A DNA stretch of 64,000 bases from Cricetomys ansorgei (lineage: Eukaryota; Chordata; Mammalia; Rodentia; Nesomyidae): assembly GCA_026225945.1 (NCBI GenBank), contig JAMJFZ010002476.1, positions 928,001 through 992,000 of the forward strand, read 5' to 3'. The translations under genes were made by a program, and so were the position numbers. Positions 48,816 through 57,429 of the stretch are shown here, in pieces. The notes below the pieces were generated by a model that ran no database searches, was not told the DNA's origin, and saw only the letters and a list, made by a program, of their open reading frames with translations. Numbering within the stretch: the stretch's first letter is position 1; each line of letters begins with the position of its first letter.

Positions 48816-51800
48816 CTGTAATCCCAGGAGGCTTCTGGGAGTTGAAAGTTCACTCATCCCTCTGAGGCCCAACCTGCCTACCTGAGGCCCCCAATACAGG
48901 CTTGATGTAATCAGGATGTACAAGCACCAAGAGAGGTAGGAAGGGTCCAACCCATGCCAGGATGATGTGGTGCATGTGATCCAGTACTTTCTTCTCCTTT
49001 TGAAGGCCCTTCTCGTTGGGAAGATACTGTAGAAGACAGAAAGGAGCAATGAAGACAGGACAATTCAGCATACTCTATATCTCTCACCAGATACTGTCTT
49101 CCTCCCTCAGAACTCTTCAGATGTGGTCTCTTGCAGCCCTTTCCTGAGTCTCTCCCTCCTGGGTGGGGGTTGGGGGAGAACAACAGAGCTGAGGGCAGGG
49201 CTCAGGAATGGAGCCCCTACCTAGAATCTCCCAGTGAGGGGCTGGGGGCGTGGCTCAGGGGTGGAGCCCCTCCCTAGAATCCCCTAGGAGCTGAGGACAG
49301 TGATGATGACTTGGCATTTATCACATACTTGATATATGTCCTGTTTAGTTTTTTGTCACCTTGACAGCTGAGAAGACTGCCCAGATCAGACTGGCCTGTC
49401 CCTCTCTCTGTGGGGAATTATCTTTATTGTTAGTTGATGTGGGAGAGTCCAGCCCACTGTGGTCAGTTCCACCCCTGGGCAGGTGGTCCTGAGTTGATAA
49501 GAAAATGCCCCCAGCCAGTAACAGATGCTCTCCCATAGTTTCCGCCTCAGTTTCTGCTTCAGTTCTTGCCGTGATTTCCCTCAATGATGGACTGTGGCCT
49601 AGAAGTGTAAGCCAAATAAACCCTTTCCTCCCGTAAGTTGCTTTGGGTCAGAGTGTTTTAACACAGCAATAGAAAAGCAAAGTGGAATACAATGTCAATA
49701 AACATATTATTAAACAATTTAGAGGCAAATGTCTGTTATCCTGGCACTCAACAAGCAGGAGAATCAGAAATTCACTGCTGGGGCTGAAGAGAGATGGCTC
49801 AGTGGTTCAGAGCACTGGCTGCTCTTACAGAGGACCTGGGTTCAATTCCCAGCACCCACATAGCAGTTCACAGCTGTCTGTAACTCCAGTCGCAGGGAAT
49901 CTGACACCCTCACACAGACGTATATACAGGTAAGACATCAATGTGTATAAAATACAATAAATGTTTTTTAAAAAGAAATTCAATGACATCTTTAGCTGTA
50001 TAATGGGTTTGAGACCAGACTGTGCTATATGAGTCCCTGGAGAGAGAGAAAGAGGGAGGAATGGAGAGAGAGAGTGTGTGTTGCTGGGCATGGTAGTGAA
50101 TACCTGTAATCCAAGCTCTCAGGAAGAAAGACAATAGCTGTAGTAGCCCGGGTTATGTAGTGAGACCCTGTTTCAGACAAAAACAAAGCTAAGAGGAGAG
50201 AGGGCTTCCTGCAGAAAGGCTCCTGGACAACAACATGAAAATTCATCTAGAAGGAAAGATATTTGGACAGAGGACACAATTTGGCAAAGGAATAGAGAGG
50301 CAGAAAAGTCGGAGGCCAGCTTCAGAAACAGAAAGTCAGTTCTGGAGATTGCAGGGCGTGGTAGGACGACAAGTCAGGAGGTTGGAGTTCCCAGTCCCAA
50401 AAGGCTTTGAACTCTAGCCTCCCTCTAGATCTCAACCTTCCTAATGCTGAGACTCTTTGAAACAGTTCCTCATGTTGTGGTAAGCCCCAACCATAAGATC
50501 ATTTCTATTGCTACTTTGTAACTGTAATTGTGTTACTGTTATGAATCGCAATGTAAGTATCGGATATGCAGATGGTTTTAGGTGACCCCTGTGAAAGGGT
50601 CGTTTGACCACCTCAAAGGGGTTGCCACCCACAAGTTGAGAACTGCTGCTCTAGATAGTAATGGGGAGCCATGGCAGTGTTTGAGCAGGAGAGTGTCATG
50701 GTTAGAATGCAAAATTTCTCAGGAAAGCCGGAGGGTAGCAATTTAAAGACCAGCTTAGATACAAAAGACAAAGTCATGCTATGTTGCCCAAGATAAACTC
50801 CTGAGTTCACCCTCCACCTTTTAAAAAGAGACTCTTACTGTCTCAGGTATGGTTGTTCACAGTTGTAATCTCAACACTCATAAGGCTGAGGCAAGAGGAT
50901 TCACTGTGAGCTTGAGGCTAGCCTGAGCTACACATGGATTCCAAGCCAGGCTGAGCAGCACAGTGAGACTCTGTCTCAAACTAAAAATTGAACACAAAAA
51001 TGGGTAAGTCAGGCAAGCTGACATATGTCTGGAACCTCAGCACTCAAGAGGCTAAGGCAGGAGGATTATGAGTTTGAGGCTAGCCTGGCCTACATGACAA
51101 GACTTTGTTTTAAAAAAAAAAAGTTCAAATTCAAGGAGAGAGTTAGAATCCCAGTGTAGTGTCATAGCATTTCAATAATGAGAGTCACCAGGTATGATGC
51201 TGCATGCCTTTAATCCCAGCACTGGGGACAGCTGGTTCTCTGTGAGTTCAAGGCCAGCCTGGTCTACATAGAGAATTCCAGGACAGGGAATCCCAGGGCT
51301 ACATAGACTCTGTCTCAAAACAAAAGAACAAGAGCAGACTCACCCTAACAGGTAAGGTTAAAGAAAGAAAATCTCCATGAGTCCCCTCCTTTCCCCTACT
51401 GTAGCCCTTGGGCCCCAAATTTTATGGGTATTAGTATCCTCCCTGCTACATTAGTAACTATAGAACCATGGGAAGAAACTTAACTTCATTGTTTTATTAT
51501 TATTTTTGTTGTTGTTCTAGACATGGATAATTTTCTGTACAAAGCAACTGGTGCTGGGCAGTGGTAGCACACGTCTTTAATACCAGCACAGAGGCAGGCA
51601 GATCTCTGTGGGTTTGAGGCCAGCCTGGTCTACAAAGTGAGTTCTAGGACGGCCAAGGATACACAGAGAGATCAGGCCTTGGAAAAAAAAAAAAAAAGAA
51701 TGAAAGAAAGAAAAGTAAAGTATCACTCCGGATTCTCACATCCAAAAAGCAGTTGGTTACCCCTGTAACGGATGCCACTATGGGACCAGTGGGTACATCT

Positions 51801-52250
51801 TGCCTGGCAGGTCTTTATCGTAACATTCAGCTCTCTATAGAAACCGTGGATGATGCCCACCAGCTCCCAGTGGCCTGCATGGCAGCTTCCGGTACTATTT
51901 AAGCTAGCCAGCAGGGGTTATGAACTTAATTTTATAGTCAGCTCTGCTTCCTCGCAATCGTGTGAGTCCGGGCAAACTGCTTCCCCCCTTGGTGCTTTGG
52001 TCTCCTACTACCGACGAATCTCACTCACCATGTTCACGTGGCCCAGCAGCCAGTGCCGGCCCGGAGGCTCGGGGAAGCAGCTCAGCTTGCGACAGGTGAT
52101 GCGGAAGTCCCAGCATAATTTGAACACCTGCAGGAGCAGGCGGAAGAGGAAGAAAAGGAGGGACAGCAGCAGAGCCGACACTGCATACACTCGGAACGCG
52201 GTCTTCTCCAGCCCCAGCAGGTGCAGCAGGGAGTCCGTGCTGGGCAGCAT
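31719..52250 (-). CDS. Cyp4f39: Cytochrome P450 4F39 (CYP4F22 orthologue), 12 coding exons, 533 aa
   Basis: It is the predicted omega-hydroxylase of ultra-long-chain fatty acids, acting in the ER on the route to epidermal acylceramides; human CYP4F22 loss causes autosomal recessive congenital ichthyosis (known for the family). Coding exons: 52029-52250, 48882-49026, 42251-42304, 41356-41483, 41031-41155, 39610-39880, 36636-36702, 36372-36501, 33831-33964, 32959-33023, 32309-32391, 31719-31896, summing to 1602 bp with no internal stop. The start [19 protein letters not shown] and the end [17 protein letters not shown] are distinctive of CYP4F22. Landmarks: long hydrophobic N-terminus, KWSRHRR, FEGHDTT with Glu337 (covalent-heme residue), ExxR at E396-R399, PYRFDP, and FSAGPRNCIG with Cys477. 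A 25-bp tandem duplication repeats the exon 6 acceptor. A non-coding first exon probably lies upstream but was not placed. Confidence 0.95.
32309..32391 (-). CDS. Cyp4f39: Cyp4f39 exon 12
   Basis: This 83-bp exon encodes [20 protein letters not shown], then VPFSAGPR, the meander and the start of the heme loop. Confidence 0.96.
32959..33023 (-). CDS. Cyp4f39: Cyp4f39 exon 11
   Basis: This 65-bp exon encodes [20 protein letters not shown] and SE, with a cacag|GA acceptor and gtaagt donor. Confidence 0.95.
33040..33570. other. Unassigned stretch in Cyp4f39 intron 10
   Basis: It includes a 75-codon plus-strand open frame (33172-33399) followed by an aataaa at 33416. It could be an old retrocopy tail; no family is recognised. 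Confidence 0.3.
33575..33710 (+). repeat. URR1-like repeat, 3' part
   Basis: It contains 'tgaaccacataaacacttcg' and 'ggttatggtatcacatcaac', a diverged version of the aataaaccctttcc..atcacagcaatag tail. Confidence 0.4.
33831..33964 (-). CDS. Cyp4f39: Cyp4f39 exon 10 (K-helix ExxR)
   Basis: This 134-bp exon encodes [20 protein letters not shown], with ExxR at E396-R399, then [14 protein letters not shown] and [10 protein letters not shown]. Confidence 0.96.
34365..34800 (+). mobile_element. Betaretrovirus-like integrase fragment, broken
   Basis: A CxxC zinc-site end is followed by an integrase-core-like WQMDV start and a later IKTDNAPAY segment around the second catalytic Asp. The frame changes near 34540 and again near 34650, so no protein is possible. 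It resembles IAP/MMTV-type integrases and lies in Cyp4f39 intron 9, antisense to the gene. Confidence 0.7.
34920..35532. repeat. (TG)n and B1-type SINEs in Cyp4f39 intron 9
   Basis: (TG)n at 34918-34948, a diverged B1-like piece at about 35270-35345, and B1 minus at about 35394-35532. Confidence 0.7.
36079..36285 (+). repeat. (CT)n/(TCTG)n tract beside Cyp4f39 exon 9
   Basis: A diverged pyrimidine tract ends about 85 bp from the exon 9 donor. Confidence 0.8.
36372..36501 (-). CDS. Cyp4f39: Cyp4f39 exon 9 (I-helix)
   Basis: This 130-bp exon encodes [20 protein letters not shown], then [18 protein letters not shown], ending EELDW. Confidence 0.96.
36636..36702 (-). CDS. Cyp4f39: Cyp4f39 exon 8
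   Basis: This 67-bp exon encodes [19 protein letters not shown] then MFE. Glu337 is the residue that in family 4 can ester-link to the heme methyl group. Confidence 0.96.
36845..39315. repeat. Dense SINE block in Cyp4f39 intron 7
   Basis: In order: B3-type minus (36845-37038), B1-like minus (37058-37160), B2 plus (37210-37385), B1 plus (37398-37545), diverged B2/B4-like plus (37731-38060), B2-like plus (38168-38360), B3 plus (38587-38770), B2 minus (38795-38965), B1 minus (38975-39110), B1 plus (39165-39310). Borders are approximate. Confidence 0.65.
39572..39585 (+). promoter_or_regulatory. CTCF-like motif in Cyp4f39 intron 7
   Basis: It reads CCTCTAGGGGGCAG, about 25 bp past the exon 7 donor region. 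Confidence 0.45.
39610..39880 (-). CDS. Cyp4f39: Cyp4f39 exon 7
   Basis: This 271-bp exon encodes [36 protein letters not shown] and [11 protein letters not shown]. It is locally GC-rich and CpG-rich compared with its flanks. Confidence 0.96.
39985..40975. repeat. (TG)n and SINE block in Cyp4f39 intron 6
   Basis: (TG)n at 39985-40011, B2 minus (about 40016-40195), B1-like minus (about 40365-40500), and two B2/B3-type minus copies (about 40545-40760 and 40770-40975). Confidence 0.65.
41031..41155 (-). CDS. Cyp4f39: Cyp4f39 exon 6
   Basis: This 125-bp exon encodes [17 protein letters not shown] to NSDCQE. Its first five bases and the preceding acceptor form one unit of an exact 25-bp tandem repeat (41151-41200), giving a second identical acceptor 25 nt upstream. 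Confidence 0.95.
41151..41200 (-). repeat. Cyp4f39: Exact 25-bp tandem duplication across the exon 6 acceptor
   Basis: The unit 'ttagcctggaagggagacac' plus 'aaggc' (plus strand) occurs twice, at 41151-41175 and 41176-41200. On the gene strand each copy supplies a tcccttccag acceptor followed by GCTAA. Confidence 0.95.
41356..41483 (-). CDS. Cyp4f39: Cyp4f39 exon 5 (C-helix)
   Basis: This 128-bp exon encodes [17 protein letters not shown] then [16 protein letters not shown], ending VDIMH before gtgagt. Confidence 0.96.
41570..41950 (+). mobile_element. Probable LTR with CCAAT and TATA boxes in Cyp4f39 intron 4
   Basis: A CCAAT at 41840-41844 lies about 35 bp before atataaaaacc (41876-41886). 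This is followed by 'gggggctaagcagccatttt' and an end in aagctaaca. The layout is that of an LTR promoter. Borders are uncertain and no poly(A) signal or target duplication was found, so another promoter-bearing repeat is possible. Confidence 0.4.
42010..43205. repeat. SINE block around Cyp4f39 exon 4
   Basis: B2 minus (about 42010-42185), B1 minus (about 42635-42770), B3 plus (about 42830-42985) and B3-like minus (about 43020-43200). Confidence 0.65.
42251..42304 (-). CDS. Cyp4f39: Cyp4f39 exon 4
   Basis: This 54-bp exon encodes [18 protein letters not shown]. It is separated from exon 3 by a 6.6-kb repeat-rich intron. Confidence 0.95.
43217..43292 (+). repeat. (GAAA)n purine tract
   Basis: About 18 units of aaag, in Cyp4f39 intron 3 directly after a B3-like SINE. 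Confidence 0.9.
43429..43464. repeat. Exact 18-bp tandem duplication
   Basis: ggagcgcctcatctgtct occurs at 43429-43446 and 43447-43464, 85 bp before the 83-bp duplication. Confidence 0.95.
43549..43714. repeat. Exact 83-bp tandem duplication
   Basis: Copy 1 is 43549-43631 and copy 2 is 43632-43714; I see no mismatch. It lies in Cyp4f39 intron 3. Confidence 0.95.
44230..44595. repeat. B1 SINE and CA-rich tract
   Basis: B1 plus at about 44230-44375, then an irregular CA-rich tract at 44460-44590. Confidence 0.75.
44640..45118 (+). other. Unassigned sequence with a 133-codon open frame
   Basis: An open frame at 44717-45118 starts [14 protein letters not shown] and includes [20 protein letters not shown] do not recognise the product. 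It lies in Cyp4f39 intron 3 on the opposite strand, with no visible promoter. A retrocopy fragment or chance frame are both possible. Confidence 0.25.
45120..45755 (+). repeat. SINE cluster
   Basis: B1-like (about 45125-45252), B3 (about 45400-45560) and B1 (about 45610-45755) in the plus direction. Confidence 0.65.
45895..46325 (+). repeat. Long (GGAT/GGAC/GATA)n array
   Basis: About 430 bp of diverged 4-bp units (tggatggacagataga and variants). Frames across it give long Pro/Ser-Ile-His runs that are not genes. Confidence 0.85.
46330..47300. other. Unassigned stretch in Cyp4f39 intron 3
   Basis: Unique sequence with several overlapping 60-105-codon frames on both strands, none with a family signature or matching splice pattern. 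Confidence 0.4.
47305..47785 (+). repeat. B1, B3 SINEs and (CA)n
   Basis: B1 at about 47305-47450, B3 at about 47575-47675, then a CA-rich tract to 47777. Confidence 0.7.
47860..48235 (+). mobile_element. L1-tail-like fragment
   Basis: It shows 'cagcagcattgttcccaaca' and 'taatccatccatacaacaga', similar to the tail of an old L1. It lies in Cyp4f39 intron 3. Confidence 0.45.
48650..48815 (+). repeat. B3 SINE with (CA)n tail
   Basis: A B3-type body from about 48655, followed by (CA)n at 48777-48813, about 65 bp from the Cyp4f39 exon 3 donor. Confidence 0.7.
48882..49026 (-). CDS. Cyp4f39: Cyp4f39 exon 3
   Basis: This 145-bp exon encodes [20 protein letters not shown] to YIKPVLGAS, a CYP4F22-type sequence, with a tctacag acceptor and gtaggc donor. 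Confidence 0.96.
49335..49682 (+). repeat. Rodent interspersed repeat (URR1-like)
   Basis: It starts near 'tttttgtcaccttgacagc' and passes through 'gggcaggtggtcctgagttg'. It ends with 'gccaaataaaccctttcctc' and 'cagcaatagaaaagcaaa'. The family is widespread in rodent DNA; my family name is tentative. Confidence 0.5.
49780..51700. repeat. SINE block in Cyp4f39 intron 2
   Basis: B2 plus (49780-49975), diverged B1-like plus copies (50085-50180, 50846-50985, 51005-51120), B1 plus (51187-51330) and B1 plus (51550-51700), around the hAT element at 50431-50648. Confidence 0.65.
50431..50648 (+). mobile_element. Non-autonomous hAT-Charlie-like DNA transposon
   Basis: It runs from ctcaaccttcctaatgctg to gttgagaactgctg. 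The inverted ends have the hAT-Charlie form (..TCTCAACC / GGTTGAGAA..), with the left end shortened. An exact 8-bp target duplication, ctctagat, lies at 50423-50430 and 50649-50656. Confidence 0.72.
52029..52250 (-). CDS. Cyp4f39: Cyp4f39 exon 2 (start codon, membrane anchor)
   Basis: It is 74 codons. After [13 protein letters not shown] comes a hydrophobic stretch (about residues 18-42), then the [14 protein letters not shown] hinge. It is eight codons longer than exon 2 of the Cyp4f17-like gene, as in CYP4F22. The donor is ATG|gtgagt. Confidence 0.96.
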
Positions 52251-52752
52251 CCTTAGGGAGCAGGCTCCAGCCTGCCTGGGCTACACGCAAGAGGGTCCTT
52301 GGAGTCTCTCCCGGCTCACCCGCGACCTTCGCTTTGTCAGCACACACAACTTTCTTAAAAAAGCAAAAACAACTCTTTAAAAAGGGCTTTTTTAAAAAAA
52401 AAATTGTGTGTATATGTGGGGTGAAGGGGCTGTACTTGTGGGCCTGGGGCCTACAGAGGCTAGAAGAGGGCGGGTGCGGGAGGTACCAGGCATTGGGAGC
52501 CATCTGAAATGGGGGCGCTGGGGGCCTCAGACTCACGTCCTCTGGGAGACAAGCAAGTGCTTTTAACTGAGTCCTTTCTCCACCCCTACCCCAACCCCTC
52601 GTTTTCTTTTTTCTGTCTTTTTCTTTTCTAATTTGTTTGCAGTACTGGAGATGCTAGACCCAGCATGGCTCCATCCGTGTCCCCAGCCCTGGGCACCCTC
52701 GTAACTCCCCTATCATTGGGCCTGAGCACAGATGGTCAGAGTTCTGAGAGCA

Positions 52753-52757
52753 GCGCG

Positions 52758-52814
<57 letters not shown>
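52753..52814 (+). repeat. (GC)n(AC)n alternating tract
   Basis: An uninterrupted purine-pyrimidine alternation with seven GC steps followed by about 24 AC steps, 500 bp upstream of the Cyp4f39 start codon. A (CT)n tract at 52861-52930 and a (CTTT)n tract at 53037-53125 follow. Confidence 0.92.
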
Positions 52815-52815
<1 letters not shown>

Positions 52816-52883
52816 GTAGCCCTCAACCAATGGCCCAAGAGTCTTGGTAAATCAACAAAACCTCTCTCTCTCTCTCTCCCTCT

Positions 52884-52927
<44 letters not shown>

Positions 52928-53262
52928 CTCTCCCTTTTTGTGTGTGTGTGTAATAACACTGAGATGTGTTTTCTATGCAGAGTTCTCCAGCAGGATTAAC
53001 TCCCCCAGCCAAAAACAAGAACTTTCCTAATTGGCTTCCTTCCCTGTCTCCCTTTCTTTCTCCCTTTCTTTCTCCCTTTCTTTCTTTCTTTCTTTCTTTC
53101 TTTGTTTGTTTCTTTCTTTCTTCAATTAAACTGAAGAATCACATAATATGCAACATCATTTTTCTTAATTTTTGGATCTTTAAATGTTCGATTGTGCGTG
53201 TGTGTCTGTGCGTGGGTGTGTGCACTCATGTCTTATTTTTGTTTATTTGTTTATTGGTTTTA

Positions 53263-53400
53263 AGAGACAGGATTTCTTTGTATAGCCCCAGCTGTCTTGG
53301 AACTTACTCTGTAGACGAGGCTGGCCTCGAACTCAGAGATTCACCTGCCTCTGCCTCCCAAGTGCTGGGATTAAAGGCGTGTACCACCACTGTCCAGCTA
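53263..53400 (-). repeat. B1 SINE
   Basis: A reverse B1 ending ggcgtgtaccaccactgtcc. A diverged B1-like minus piece follows at about 53560-53670. Confidence 0.75.
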
Positions 53401-53959
53401 AAATGCCATTTTTAAATGAGCAACTCATACAACAGAATATTATTTTTGGCCACAAAAAAGGAATAGCCTATTATTTTTGGCCAAATAGGTACTGGAGGAC
53501 ATCACATTAAGTAAAATAAGTTACTCAACCTTCTTTCATTGATTTGATTGATTGATTGATTGATTGATGGTGTCTATGAAGCCCAGGCTGACTTTTAACT
53601 CCTGGTTAAAGTAATATTCCACTTCAGCCTCTTGAGTAGCTGGGACTGCAGGTTTGTACAACCATGCAGGGCAAGAGAAATAAGTTAAAGACAGAAAAAT
53701 AAATGGCAGTACTCAGGAAGCTGAGGCAGGGGATTCCAAATGAGGCTAGCCTGAGCTACACAGCTAGATTTTTCTCAGATGAGAGAATCAGGCAAGAAGA
53801 GAACATAAATTCTCTCTCACATGTGAACTCGTTTTTTAAAAGTTCATTGAGATGTGCTAATGATTGCTTAGAGTGTTGGGATGACACGGAGGGCCATCAC
53901 ACCGAGGTTACTCGGTGCCTGGTCTGCCTTGTGGCTCTGGCTTTTCTTCTCTTCCATAT

Positions 53960-54210
53960 AAATGGCACCTGGCTTGCTCTCTCTCCCTGTTCTAAGTCCA
54001 GCCACACTGACATCACTGTGGTCTTTGTACTGCCAAGTAATATTCCTTTATCTGGACACACCACACTTCGGTTTTCCCACTCATCTGTTGAAGGGTATTT
54101 GGGCTGTTTCCATCTCTTGGGATGGGGAGATGTGCCACTCTGAGCATGGGTGTCTATGTGTTCCTTTGGGTTCCTGATTTCAATTCTCTTGAATTTCTTC
54201 ATTCTTTACT
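53960..54210 (-). mobile_element. Old L1 3'-end fragment, reverse orientation
   Basis: 'cccactcatctgttgaaggg' followed by 'tatttgggctgtttccatct' is the reverse complement of the same L1 tail. A further short piece in the plus orientation lies at 53430-53530. Confidence 0.6.
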
Positions 54211-54291
54211 GGTGCTGCCTGCAACTGCTTCTCAGTTAAGTTCCCAGTACTCGGATCCTTGCCTTAGGATCAGCTCCTGAAGGAAGTAAAG

Positions 54292-54861
54292 AGTCGGAGA
54301 AGCTTATTTCTAGTTATGTTTATAATCATTGTTTGTACATTGTTGGAGGAGGGGCTGCCTAAGCCTTGTCAGTTTGTATTATCTGCAAATGTTGGCTTTA
54401 TGTAAATCTGTGCATAAGATTGTTGCTTTCACATGATCTGCACCTGCTCACTGCTCTCTGGTAGAGCCATTGTGAAAGAGAGAAGTTGCTAAGGAGGAAT
54501 TTTTGTAGTACCTCTCTCAGTCTCTGGCAACAATGAAAGAACACTTCCCTTGGGCCTTGAGTTCCCCTATTATAAAGGTGGCATAGTTTGGCTGCTAAAG
54601 GATTGTGGGATGAGACTAGGCTGTAGGTCTCCTTCATTATGCATAGTCCTTGGATGAGGGGGCAGAGTTTTTGCATCAATAAATCACTGGAGGAGCTTCT
54701 GTATCAATAAAAATCACTGAAATCAGACAAGCAGGGTTCTACTGTTCCAGTATGGCGCTTGCCATGACAGGCAACTTCCTCCGCTGAGGTCTGGCAGGGT
54801 TTGCACATATGAAAATGTCTCCTTGTCTTTCTTGCTGAGCCACACGGTAGCAAACGCTACA
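54292..54861 (+). mobile_element. Long variant of the ERVK-type LTR
   Basis: Both ends match the other LTRs of the family: the 'agaagcttatttctagttatg' start region, and the GAGGTCTGGCAGGGTTTGCA block before the ctaca end. It is about 570 bp because of an extra segment of roughly 250 bp in the middle (about 54400-54670). Confidence 0.72.
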
Positions 54862-55399
54862 GTGATTGAATAGTGAGCAGAGATGAAATGCTCTCCATTC
54901 GTAACACCACACACCACGGAGCTGTGACGCCATCGTCTCAGGGCAGCTCACACAGCTTCTCTAGAGTAGGTTGTGACCCTGTCCATTTTCCAGACCAGGA
55001 AATTGAATTTCAGCTCAGCTCCTCCAATTCAAAGAAGAGACCTAGTACCAAAGGCACGTGTGAACTAGAGATGCCTGCCTAGATCCCCCAGTGAGGGGCT
55101 AAGACATGACGCAAGGGCAGAACACTGCTCAGCATCCCCAGAGCCCTCGGTTTCATTCCTAGCAGTGCAAAAATAAAGTGCAATACAAGTGAGGAAGTGG
55201 AGGAACCGGAAGCTGTGCGCACCACTGAGAAGAACGTGAACACTGCAACCAGTTTGCAAAGTCCTCTAATTGTTCCTTTGAGAATTAGACAGAAGGCTGC
55301 CTGTGGAGATGCCTGGACTTCTCAGCATTCAGAGGGTGGATGCAGGAGGATCAGGACCAAGCCCATCCTCGGCTACATAGCATGCTTAGGATTTTATTT

Positions 55400-55579
55400 T
55401 ATTTTTGAAACAGGGTTTCTCTGTTCCCTGTGTAGCCCTGACTATCCTGGAACTTGCTCTGTAAGCTGGCCTTGAACTCACAGAGATTTGCTTGCCTATG
55501 CTCCTGAGTGCTGGAACTAAAGGCATGCACAACCACTGCCTGGCAGGAGACTTTTTCTTTTTAAACACACACAGACACA

Positions 55580-55635
<56 letters not shown>

Positions 55636-55800
55636 CCAAAGAGATGGTTCTGTGGACAAAGGCACTTGACACCAAATCTGATGACCCACCGGGTGGAAGG
55701 TGAGAATCAACTCCTGTAAGTTCTCCTATGATTTCTGCATGTATGCTGTGGTATGTGCATACATACACATGAGCACACATAAAATAAACTAATATAAACC
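55400..55800. repeat. B1 minus, (CA)n, B3 plus
   Basis: B1 at about 55405-55545, (CA)n at 55565-55632, then a B3-type body to about 55795. Confidence 0.7.
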
Positions 55801-56100
55801 TAGAATAACATATGATCCAGCAAGCTCACCTCTGGGTATATTTCAGGTGAAAACTCTCAAAAGAAGTATCTGTACATCTTGTCAATAGCAGCAATATTTA
55901 CAACAGCCAGAAAGCACAAACTATCCTACTGTCCCCAACAGGAGAATGGATATGTACAAGATGGCCTATACACACTGTAGAATATTATTCAGCCAAGACA
56001 AGGAAGGAGAAGTCAGGTATGTGCTGCGACACAGATGAATCTTTAGGACAGGACATTATACTCAGCGAAACAAGCCCATCTCAAAAGGATCAAAATTAGA
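55801..56100 (+). mobile_element. Old L1 3'-end fragment
   Basis: It contains 'catatgatccagcaagctca', '..gaatattattcagcc..' and 'gacattatactcagcgaaa', the typical order of an ancient mammalian L1 ORF2/3'-UTR end. Confidence 0.7.
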
Positions 56101-56104
56101 CACT

Positions 56105-57045
56105 GTAGCTCATGAATGAACCCCAGCATTCAGGAGGCTGAGGCAGGAGGATTGTGCACTCAAGACCAACCTGGGCTATATAGTGAGACTCTGGCTTGTA
56201 AAACAAAACAAGAAGCAAGGCAGCTTTAATCCCAGCACCTGCGAGGCAGAAGCAGGCAGATCTCTGTGAGTTCGAGGCCAGCCTGGTCTACAGAGTGAGT
56301 TCCCGGACAGCCAGGGCTACAACAGAGAAACCCTGTCTTGAAAAAATCAAACAAACAAACAAAGAAACAAATCAGTGGGAAACCAGACCAAGAGTGCTGA
56401 TATATTTAAATCAGGTCCTAGAGTCACTTAAGGTATAGAGACAGGAAAGCAAGAGTGGGAGATTCCCAGGGCAAGAGAGAGAGCCCTGTGCTGCAAGTGT
56501 CTAACAGGGACAGAATCCCCAGGACGTGGAGATGGGTGACTGTCCCACGTAGGAAATGCGCTCTGTGCTGCCGAGCAATATGCACCCAAAACACTCCCCA
56601 CAGGAAAACTTACGTGGACTGTATTCTACTATAGTTTAAAGGTGTTTGTCAGGCTTTCAAGATGGGTCAGTGGGTGAACGTGCTTGCTTGCTTCGAAAGC
56701 CGGATGACCTGAGTTTATCTCCAGATCCCACGGTGGAAGGAGAGAACCGACTCCAGCAAGCTGTCCTCTGACTTCACACAGGACCTGCGGATAAATGCAC
56801 TAAAATTAAAAATAAATAGAATTTAAGAAAAACAAAAAACAGGTGTGACAGGGTGCACCTAGAACCCCAGTGTTGGGGGACAGAGTCAAAGACAAGTCCC
56901 AGACAGATGCTCAAAAGTGGTCACGCCAGTCAGACACTGTGGCTCACACCTGCAATACCAGCTCTCAGGAGGCTGAGACAGGTGAATCACTCTGAGTCCA
57001 AGGCCAGACTGGGTTACAGCATGAGACCTTGTCTCAAAATAAGTA
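56105..57045 (+). repeat. SINE cluster
   Basis: B1-like (about 56105-56205), B1 (about 56215-56350), B3 (about 56660-56820) and B1-like (about 56925-57045), all plus. Confidence 0.65.
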
Positions 57046-57078
57046 AGTAAATAAACAATCAAACAAAAGAGTTAATAT

Positions 57079-57404
57079 TGCAAAAGTTTATTATTAGTTA
57101 TGTTTTAAATGGTTGTTTTCTGCACTGTTGGGGGAGGGCTGCGTAGGTTTTGGCATTTTGTACTGTCTGCAGGGGTTGGCTTTATGTGGGGGATGTTTGC
57201 TCATGATCTGCACGTGCTATCAGTAGAACACCTGAGGATATTAGGTTTTAGATATTAGGTATCAGATGAGACACTCTGGGTTCCACTGTCCAGTATGGTG
57301 CTTACCATGATAGTGGTTCCCTCTGCGGAGATCTGGCAGGGTTTGCACCTATGAATGTGCCTCCGTGTCTTCCTTGCTGAGCGACACAGTAGTGTACTGC
57401 TACA
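57079..57404 (+). mobile_element. Solo LTR of the ERVK-type family
   Basis: It runs TGCAAAAGTTTATTATTAG to GTACTGCTACA, with the shared ATCTGGCAGGGTTTGCACC block. A short internal repeat, 'gatattaggt', occurs near 57236 and 57251. The target duplication is not recognisable. Confidence 0.75.
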
Positions 57405-57429
57405 GGTTGAAGGTGCAGCGCCATTGGTA

